Assembly (NCBI GenBank): GCA_017745115.1
Contig: JAGIAA010000006.1
Coordinates: forward strand, 59,663-123,662
Direction: 5' to 3'
Source: Sphingobium sp.
GTDB taxonomy: Bacteria; Pseudomonadota; Alphaproteobacteria; Sphingomonadales; Sphingomonadaceae
Length of the DNA: 64,000 bases
Below the pieces are notes generated by a model. The model did no database searches, had not been told where the DNA came from, and worked only from the letters and a program-made list of their open reading frames with translations. This document shows positions 58,348-64,000 of this stretch, one piece after another (the first letter of the stretch is position 1; each line of letters opens with the position of its first letter). The position numbers were made by a program, and so were the translations under genes.

Positions 58348-60441
58348 ATGCGCGCCTTCAATGGCCTTTTGATGACTCTCGCGGCGCTGCTGCTCGCACT
58401 GCTGCCGATGCAGGCGGCGCGCGCGCAGTTCGGCCCGATGGAGCTGCATATCCATCCCTCGCTCGTCGCCGAGACTGCGCGCCCGGCGCCCGGCAGCAAG
58501 GTGACGATGGCGCTGTTCATGCAGACCGACAAGGGTTGGCACGGCTATTGGGACAATCCTGGCGATGCCGGCCAGGGCCTCTCCATGGACTGGACGCTGC
58601 CCGGCGAGGTGACTGCGACGCCGTTCCGCTATCCGGTGCCGGAGCGGCTGCTCATCGCGGGCCTTATGAATCATGTCTATGAGCATGATTATGCGTTGTT
58701 GTTTGATCTATCCGTCCCGCCCGATGCCAAGCCGGGCCAGGTGTTGCCGATCAGCGGCAAGGCGCGCTGGCTCGCCTGCACGGATAGCATCTGCGTGCCT
58801 CAGCAGGGCGATGTTCAGATCAGCCTGACGGTCGGCGACGGCAAGATCGCGCCGGAGGACCGGGCGCGTTTCGACGGCTGGCGTGCCGCATTGCCGCGTC
58901 CCCTCGACCAGGGCGCCACCTATGCGCAGCAGGGCGGCCGCATTGCCATTGCGGTGCCGTATCCGGCGAATGCGACGGTCGGCCAGCCATGGTTCTTCGC
59001 CGAGACACAGGGCCGCATCAAATATGCCGAACCGCAGAGCACACGCCGCAAGGGTGACATGCTCATCGTCGAGACGGCGCTTGCCGACGGCGCCCCGGCG
59101 AGCGGCCCGATCGACGGCGTGCTGCAGGTGGCGCCGAACGTCGCGTTGCAGATCGCCGCAACGGCGGGCGAGGTGCCATCCGGCGGAACCTATATCGGTC
59201 CGGCACCTGCCGCGACGACCGGCTTGCCCTTCAACCTGACCGGCTTCCTGTTGACGCTGGGCGGTGCGCTGCTCGGCGGCCTCATCCTCAACATCATGCC
59301 CTGTGTCTTTCCGATCCTGAGCCTCAAGGCGATCAGCCTTGCCAAGGCCGGCGGCGACGAGCGCAAGGTGCGTGCCGAGGCCGTCGCCTATACGCTCGGC
59401 ATCCTCGTCACCTGCCTCGGGCTCGGGGCGCTCATGCTGGCGATCAAGGCGGGCGGCACACAGATCGGCTGGGCCTTCCAGCTGCAGGATCCGCGCGTCA
59501 TTGCGCTGCTGCTCGTGCTCATGGTGGCGATCACGCTCAACCTCGCCGGGCTGTTCGAGCTGTCGGTCGTCTCGGTCGGGCAGGGCAAGGCGTCGCAGGG
59601 CGGCCGCGCCGGCGCGTTCTGGACCGGGGCTTTGGCCGCATTCGTCGCGACGCCCTGTTCCGGACCGTTCATGGCGACGGCGATGGGCGCGGCCTTGGTG
59701 CTGCCCTGGTATCTGGCGCTCACGGTCTTCGCCGGCCTGGCGCTCGGCCTTGCCTCACCCTTCCTCGCCATCGCTTATGTGCCGGCACTGCGCCGGATGA
59801 TGCCGCGTCCGGGCGGCTGGATGGACTATTTCCGCAAGGTCATGGCGATCCCGATGGGCCTGACGGCGGCGGCGTTGCTCTGGCTGCTCTGGCGCCAGCT
59901 TGGCAGCAACAATATGGCGCTGGGCTTCGGTCTCGCGCTGATCGTCGTGACCGGCCTGCTGCTGGCGCTGGTCGGCCGCACGCAGCGCGCGGGCAAAGGC
60001 TTCAACTGGCTGGCGGGCGGCGTGGCGCTCATTGCCGTCGGCGCAGCCGCGATCATCGCCCCGCCTCATGTGAAGTCGGACAGGATTGTCGCGGGCGAGG
60101 GCCTCGCCGGCACGCCGTTCAGCGAAGCGGCGCTGGCGCAGGCACGCGGGGCCGGTAAGCCCGTGTTCCTCTATTTCACGGCCGACTGGTGCCTGACCTG
60201 CAAGGTCAACGAAGCCAACGCCATCGAGAGCAGCAGCGTCAAAAAGGCATTCGAGGCTGCCGGCGTGACGACGATGGTCGGCGACTGGACCAATTACGAT
60301 CCCGGCATCGCCCGCTTCCTCGAAGCGCAGGGCCGTTCGGGCGTGCCGCTCTACCTCTATTATCCCAAAGGCGCCGCAAATCCGCAGGTCCTGCCGCAGG
60401 TGCTGACGCCAGGTACGCTGACGGATTTGACCAAGGGTTAG
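58348..60441 (+). CDS. DsbD/ScsB-like transmembrane thiol reductase
   Basis: 697 residues from ATG 58348; the open frame extends far upstream, but that part is antisense to phoK. Signal peptide, then a periplasmic domain with Cys pair (RWLACTDSICVPQQG). Eight membrane helices follow with the reactive cysteines Cys319 (MPCVFPILSLK) and Cys437 (ATPCSGPFMA). A C-terminal thioredoxin domain has Cys615-x-x-Cys618 (DWCLTC). Moves reducing power from cytoplasmic thioredoxin to the periplasm. Confidence 0.92.
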   Translation: MRAFNGLLMTLAALLLALLPMQAARAQFGPMELHIHPSLVAETARPAPGSKVTMALFMQTDKGWHGYWDNPGDAGQGLSMDWTLPGEVTATPFRYPVPERLLIAGLMNHVYEHDYALLFDLSVPPDAKPGQVLPISGKARWLACTDSICVPQQGDVQISLTVGDGKIAPEDRARFDGWRAALPRPLDQGATYAQQGGRIAIAVPYPANATVGQPWFFAETQGRIKYAEPQSTRRKGDMLIVETALADGAPASGPIDGVLQVAPNVALQIAATAGEVPSGGTYIGPAPAATTGLPFNLTGFLLTLGGALLGGLILNIMPCVFPILSLKAISLAKAGGDERKVRAEAVAYTLGILVTCLGLGALMLAIKAGGTQIGWAFQLQDPRVIALLLVLMVAITLNLAGLFELSVVSVGQGKASQGGRAGAFWTGALAAFVATPCSGPFMATAMGAALVLPWYLALTVFAGLALGLASPFLAIAYVPALRRMMPRPGGWMDYFRKVMAIPMGLTAAALLWLLWRQLGSNNMALGFGLALIVVTGLLLALVGRTQRAGKGFNWLAGGVALIAVGAAAIIAPPHVKSDRIVAGEGLAGTPFSEAALAQARGAGKPVFLYFTADWCLTCKVNEANAIESSSVKKAFEAAGVTTMVGDWTNYDPGIARFLEAQGRSGVPLYLYYPKGAANPQVLPQVLTPGTLTDLTKG

Positions 60442-60466
60442 ATGCTGACCCTCGCACCAAAAAACT

Positions 60467-60561
60467 CCGTTCGTCCTGAGCTTGTCGAAGGGCGCTCTTT
60501 TCTTCTTTTGTTCGGAAACAAGGAAAAAGAGAACGTCCTTCGACAAGCTCAGGACGAACGG
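60467..60561. repeat. Palindromic dispersed repeat abutting tlyA
   Basis: Perfect inverted arms of 25 bases (60467-60491 and 60537-60561) around a centre that also pairs in part (ctcttttc with gaaaaagag). The last base of the right arm is the first base of the longest possible tlyA start codon. Confidence 0.92.
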
Positions 60562-61322
60562 TGAGGAAAGACCAGGACTTGGCCAAGAAGCGCTTGGACC
60601 AACTGCTCGTCGAACGCGGTCTCGTCGAGAGCCGTAGCCGCGCCCAGGCACTGATCATGGCCGGCAAGGTGACGGTCGGCGAGAAGACCGCCGACAAGGC
60701 CGGGCTGCAGGTTGCGGAAGACGCGGCAGTCGCGCTCAAGGAAAGGGATCATCCCTGGGTCTCGCGCGGCGGGCTGAAGCTGGACCATGCGCTCGGTCAC
60801 TTCGATATCGACGTAACCGGCCTCGTTGCCATGGACGTCGGCAGTTCGACCGGCGGCTTCACTGACGTGCTGCTCCAGCGGGGTGCGGCGCGCGTCTATG
60901 CCGTCGACAGCGGCACCAACCAACTCGCCTGGAGTCTGCGCAGCGATCCGCGGGTCATCGTCCACGAGCAGACCAGCGCGCGCATCCTGACCGCCACGCA
61001 TATCCCCGAGCCGATCGGGATCATCGTCTGCGATGCGAGCTTCATCGGCCTCGCCAAGGTGCTCGAGCGTCCGCTCACCTTCGCCGCGCCCGGCGCCTGG
61101 CTGGTGGCGCTGATCAAGCCGCAGTTCGAGGCCGGGCGCGCCGAGGTCGGCAAGGGGGGCGTGGTGCGGGACCCTGCGGTCCACAAGCGCGTCTGCGTGG
61201 AGGTGCGCGCATGGATCGAGGCCCAGCCGGGCTGGCAGGTGCAAGGCATGACCACCAGCCCGATCACCGGACCGGAGGGCAATGTCGAGTTTCTCATTGC
61301 GGCACGCCGCGGGCCCGCCTGA
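60561..61322 (+). CDS. tlyA: TlyA family RNA methyltransferase
   Basis: 253 residues if the GTG at 60561 is used; the TTG at 60579 would give (M)AKKRLDQLLVERGL, the usual start of the family, and follows a GAGGA, so it may be the true start. S4 domain at the N-terminus (RSRAQALIMAGKVTVG), SAM motif AMDVGSSTGGFTDVLL, and the PQFEAGR element. It methylates 2'-OH groups of 16S/23S rRNA in the known TlyA and is also called a hemolysin family protein. Confidence 0.92.
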   Translation: MRKDQDLAKKRLDQLLVERGLVESRSRAQALIMAGKVTVGEKTADKAGLQVAEDAAVALKERDHPWVSRGGLKLDHALGHFDIDVTGLVAMDVGSSTGGFTDVLLQRGAARVYAVDSGTNQLAWSLRSDPRVIVHEQTSARILTATHIPEPIGIIVCDASFIGLAKVLERPLTFAAPGAWLVALIKPQFEAGRAEVGKGGVVRDPAVHKRVCVEVRAWIEAQPGWQVQGMTTSPITGPEGNVEFLIAARRGPA

Positions 61323-61423
61323 TCACTATTATCCCTTGCGATCAGGCGCATTTCTCCGCAAACGAAGCCTATCTGCGTCACGAAGTGGGATTCGGAAATG
61401 AACGCCAAAGGGGAGAGGCGCTC

Positions 61424-61972
61424 GTGAGCGAGATTGCCTCCAAGGGTCAGCTACGCCTCTCGTTTCTTCGATGGGCGATGGTCGCGGTGCCCAGCGTCGA
61501 GTTTCTCGGCCTGCTTTCCGGTCTCATGTCCGGAAGCGGCTCGGACAATCCCTGGTATGCCGTCCTGGCCAAGCCGAGCTTCAACCCGCCCGGCTGGGTC
61601 TTCGGCACGGTCTGGCCGGTGCTCTATCTGCTCATCGGCTTTGCGCTGGCCATCGTGCTGAATGCACGCCGTGCGCCCGGCCGGGGCCTGGCCATCATGC
61701 TGTTTCTCGTCCAATTCGCCTGCAATCTCGTCTGGTCGCCGCTGTTTTTCGGGGCGCATGAGGTCACGCTGGCGGCCTATCTGGCCGTCATCATGTTCGT
61801 GCTAGCCGCCCTGACCACCGTTTATTTCTGGCGCATCCGTCCCGCCGCAGGCCTGCTGATGCTGCCCTATGTCGCGTGGCTCGCCTTTGCGTCGGTGCTG
61901 TCCTATCAGGTGCACAATCTCAATCCGGATGCGGAAAGCCTTGTCCCGCCGGCCGCGCATACCCAGATTTAG
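61424..61972 (+). CDS. tspO: TspO/MBR tryptophan-rich sensory protein
   Basis: 182 residues from a GTG with GGGAGAGG upstream. Five membrane helices: WYAVLAKPSFNPPGWVFGTVWPVLYLLIG is the TspO hallmark, followed by NLVWSPLFFGAHEV and LPYVAWLAFASVLSYQVHNLN. Binds tetrapyrroles and modulates their turnover in known cases. The N-terminus is about 20 residues longer than usual. Not linked to other tetrapyrrole genes here. Confidence 0.92.
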   Translation: MSEIASKGQLRLSFLRWAMVAVPSVEFLGLLSGLMSGSGSDNPWYAVLAKPSFNPPGWVFGTVWPVLYLLIGFALAIVLNARRAPGRGLAIMLFLVQFACNLVWSPLFFGAHEVTLAAYLAVIMFVLAALTTVYFWRIRPAAGLLMLPYVAWLAFASVLSYQVHNLNPDAESLVPPAAHTQI

Positions 61973-62008
61973 AACCTGAACCCTACGGGCCGCACAGGAA
62001 ACAAGACA

Positions 62009-62311
62009 ATGCAGAGCGAAAATCGTTTCTTCGACGACCTTTCCCGCCTCATCAATGGCGCAGCGGGGACCATCGCCGGCATGGGCCGCGAAATGGAAGG
62101 TCAGGCGCGCGAGCGTGCCAAGGCCTGGATCGGCGACCTGGATTTCGTCAGCCGCGAGGAATTCGAAGCGGTGAAGACTATGGCCGCGCAGGCCCGTGAG
62201 CAGGTTGCGGCGCTCGAAGCACGCATCGCAGCGCTCGAAGGCAATGCCGGTACGGCGACGGCCGCCCCGGCCAAGAAAGCGGCACCCCGCCCCAAAAAGC
62301 GGGCTGATTGA
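62009..62311 (+). CDS. ubiK: Ubiquinone accessory factor UbiK (BMFP) family
   Basis: 100 residues. Helical BMFP protein: FFDDLSRLINGAAGTIAGMGREME, then DLDFVSREEFEAVKTMAAQAREQVAALEARIAAL in blocks, and an Ala/Lys-rich tail. These small coiled-coil proteins assist the aerobic ubiquinone synthesis complex. A Ubi-type hydroxylase is elsewhere in the window. 37 bases after tspO. Confidence 0.85.
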   Translation: MQSENRFFDDLSRLINGAAGTIAGMGREMEGQARERAKAWIGDLDFVSREEFEAVKTMAAQAREQVAALEARIAALEGNAGTATAAPAKKAAPRPKKRAD

Positions 62312-62509
62312 GCACGTCGCTTTTCCACAATTTATCCACAGCTTGACGCACAACGAGGGAGTGAGTCCCGGTTTTCCGGCCCTGCGCAGCTTTGCGCAGC
62401 CGCCCCGTCATGCTAGAGCATGGCCGTTGGCGGACCCATTAGCTCGATAAGCTATCCGCCCGGAGACTGGGCCAGAGATGATTGCCGAACGCCATGATTG
62501 CCAAGACTC

Positions 62510-63016
62510 ATGATTGATCGAGATGGATTTGCTGCTGGCGATCAGGAAGCCGAACCGATCGACATGCTTGCCGCCTATTTCGAGGCGCACGAATGGTCTT
62601 TCGAGCATGTCTCGGAGGATGAGATCGTCGCGCGCCATCGCGGCAGCTGGACCGAATATGAGATCCGCGCGATCTGGCGCGACGAGGACATGGTGCTCCA
62701 GCTCCTCGTGCTGCCCGACATCCGCATCGCAGACGACAAGCGCGCGGCCATTTGCGAGACGCTGGCGCTGATCAACGAACAGCTTTGGCTCGGCCATTTC
62801 GAGCTCTGGTCGGCGAGCAGCGCGCTGCTGTTCCGCCACGGAGCGCTGCTCGGGCCCAGCGGGTCGATGAGCTTCGACCAGGCCCAGCTCATGATCGAGA
62901 GCGCCATCGACGAGAGCGAGCGCTTCTATCCGGTCTTCCAGTTCGTCCTGTGGGGCGGCAAATCGCCTGCCGAAGCCATGGCGGCCAGCCTTATCGAAAC
63001 TTATGGAGAGGCCTGA
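62510..63016 (+). CDS. YbjN domain protein
   Basis: 168 residues from ATG 62510; a TTG at 62498 is open but less likely. YbjN core: IDMLAAYFEAHEWSFEHVSEDEIVARHRG and YPVFQFVLWGGKSPAEAM. Type III secretion chaperone-like fold; in E. coli YbjN affects motility and stress responses. The 3' end overlaps the proC start by 14 bases. 198 bases separate it from ubiK. Confidence 0.88.
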   Translation: MIDRDGFAAGDQEAEPIDMLAAYFEAHEWSFEHVSEDEIVARHRGSWTEYEIRAIWRDEDMVLQLLVLPDIRIADDKRAAICETLALINEQLWLGHFELWSASSALLFRHGALLGPSGSMSFDQAQLMIESAIDESERFYPVFQFVLWGGKSPAEAMAASLIETYGEA

Positions 63017-63836
63017 GGCCGTCCTGGACTGGCCGACACGGCTGCTGCTCATCGGCTGCGGCAATATGGCAGGCGCAATGCTGGCGCGCTGGCTGGATTG
63101 TGGCCTGCCGCCCTATCGCGTTCAGGTCATCCGGCCAAGCGGCAAGCCCGTCGCGCCTGGCGTCGAGGTTTCCACGCACCTGACCGAGCATATCGTCTCG
63201 GGCACCTGCGTCCTGCTTGGCTGCAAGCCTCAGCAGCTTGCACAAGTGGCCGAGGAAGTGGGCCCGTTTCTAAGCCAGCAGCACAAGCTGGCCTCGATCC
63301 TGGCGGGTGTGCCACTGGCGCAGCTCGTGGACGCATTCCCGAATGCTTCAGGCATCGTGCGTTGCATGCCCAATATGGCGGTTCGCACGGGCCAGGGCGT
63401 CTCGATCCTCTATGGCGGGCCTGATTTACCGGCCGACCGCAGAGAGAATGTTCAGGCGCTTTGCGATCCGCTGGGACTGGTCGAGTGGCTCGGCGACGAG
63501 GCTTTGTTCGACGCAGCGACGGCGCTGTCCGGTTGCGGCCCCGCTTTCGTCTATCGGTTCATCGACGCGCTCGGTGCGGCCGGTGCTTCGCTCGGGCTAG
63601 ATCCGGCCATGGCGGCCCGCATGGCGCAGGCGACCGTCGCGGGTGCGGGCATGAGTGCGGTCCAGTCCAATATGTCGCCAGGCGAGATGGCCGACGCCGT
63701 CGCGAGCAAAGGCGGGATGACTCGCCAAGGCCTCGACGTGTTGGACGAGGGCGCGGCTCTCAACACGCTCGTCGAGCGGACTCTGCGCGCTGCGCGCGAT
63801 CGCGGCGCGGAGCTGGCGAGGCTTGCGAAAGGCTGA
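63003..63836 (+). CDS. proC: Pyrroline-5-carboxylate reductase
   Basis: 277 residues; ATG lies inside the end of the YbjN gene. N-terminal nucleotide motif LLLIGCGNMAGAML, LLGCKPQQLAQV, RCMPNMAVRTGQGVSIL, and the C-terminal proC signature with ALSGCGPAFVYRFIDAL and MTRQGLDVLDEGAAL. Last step of proline synthesis, using NAD(P)H. The YbjN-proC pair is a common arrangement in this group. Confidence 0.94.
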   Translation: MERPEAVLDWPTRLLLIGCGNMAGAMLARWLDCGLPPYRVQVIRPSGKPVAPGVEVSTHLTEHIVSGTCVLLGCKPQQLAQVAEEVGPFLSQQHKLASILAGVPLAQLVDAFPNASGIVRCMPNMAVRTGQGVSILYGGPDLPADRRENVQALCDPLGLVEWLGDEALFDAATALSGCGPAFVYRFIDALGAAGASLGLDPAMAARMAQATVAGAGMSAVQSNMSPGEMADAVASKGGMTRQGLDVLDEGAALNTLVERTLRAARDRGAELARLAKG

Positions 63837-63867
63837 GGGCAGGCTCCGATTCGACAGGCATTTGGGA

Positions 63868-64000
63868 CGTCACCTCGGGCTTGACCCGGGGGTCCTGTTA
63901 CCTTGCGACGGAGCTGAAGAAGCGGGAGCCCGGATCAAGTCCGCATCTATACCCATAAAGCAAGGAACCAAGCCGTTCCCCGGCGCAGGCCGGGGCCCAG
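63868..64000. repeat. Intergenic palindromic repeats, cut by the window end
   Basis: At 63872-63892 a cctcgggcttgacccggggg unit and at 63929-63948 a gcccggatcaagtccgc unit form an imperfect inverted pair. The arm gccgttccccggcgc...gcccag at 63972-64000 matches the btuF and 56445 arms; its partner lies outside the window. Confidence 0.75.

Overview
The window is GC-rich, gene-dense chromosomal DNA from an alphaproteobacterium, most likely a member of the Sphingomonadales. The support for this is: a PhoK-type alkaline phosphatase, two PEPxxWA-CTERM sorting-signal proteins, a B12-riboswitch btuB locus, a large TonB-dependent receptor, a DUF1800/DUF1501 pair, and several families of long palindromic intergenic repeats typical of sphingomonad genomes. 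The genus cannot be settled from the sequence alone. No prophage, transposase, CRISPR array or rRNA operon was seen; one tRNA (Gly-GCC) is present.

Layout. 0-5.7 kb: the 5' part of a CAP-domain lipoprotein, a BioC-like methyltransferase with a GNAT enzyme, a DUF418 membrane protein, a PEP-CTERM protein and a LysR regulator. 5.9-14.4 kb: a chemotaxis cluster (receptor, STAS protein, cheA, cheR, cheB, cheD, cheY, a second cheB-like gene and a small helical ORF) with no cheW. 14.6-20.1 kb: a phospholipid-methyltransferase-like gene, then a cobalamin riboswitch driving btuB-btuF-btuC-btuD. 20.1-23.9 kb: a Ubi-type hydroxylase, a TSUP permease, a LON-domain protein, a thioredoxin/TPR protein and tRNA-Gly. 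24.2-28.8 kb: exported DUF1800, DUF1501 and M49-like peptidase genes. 29.2-33.6 kb: a TonB receptor followed closely by a second chemoreceptor.

33.7-45.1 kb is a mosaic of small units: DUF2332, SnoaL-like proteins, a two-DTG aspartyl protease, a LysR/azoR divergent pair, an ArsR-AHSA1-membrane-DUF1801 operon under a perfect palindromic operator, SDRs, a cupin, and a GH13 alpha-glucosidase. 45.2-53.4 kb looks like an oxidative catabolic region: SDR, Fe/2-oxoglutarate dioxygenase, aldehyde dehydrogenase, an unrecognised duplicated protein, a membrane-anchored PQQ quinohemoprotein alcohol dehydrogenase and DUF3237, with a rifampin ADP-ribosyltransferase (arr) gene inside. 53.4-64 kb: a PEP-CTERM protein, PspC, an NmrA-type reductase with a SnoaL partner, phoK, a DsbD/ScsB-like reductase, tlyA, tspO, ubiK, ybjN and proC.

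How the parts connect. The chemotaxis genes form one overlapping transcription unit, and both receptors end in a Trp-x-x-Phe tail that could tether CheR/CheB. The most unusual points are the second CheB-like protein, in which the catalytic His is Gln, and its translationally coupled partner, a small helical ORF carrying DxxxQ motifs like those of CheZ/CheT phosphatases. Other notable points are EF-hand-type loops in the TonB receptor next to a chemoreceptor, a BtuF reading frame that runs through a dispersed palindromic repeat, and an unassigned alcohol-to-acid oxidation cluster.
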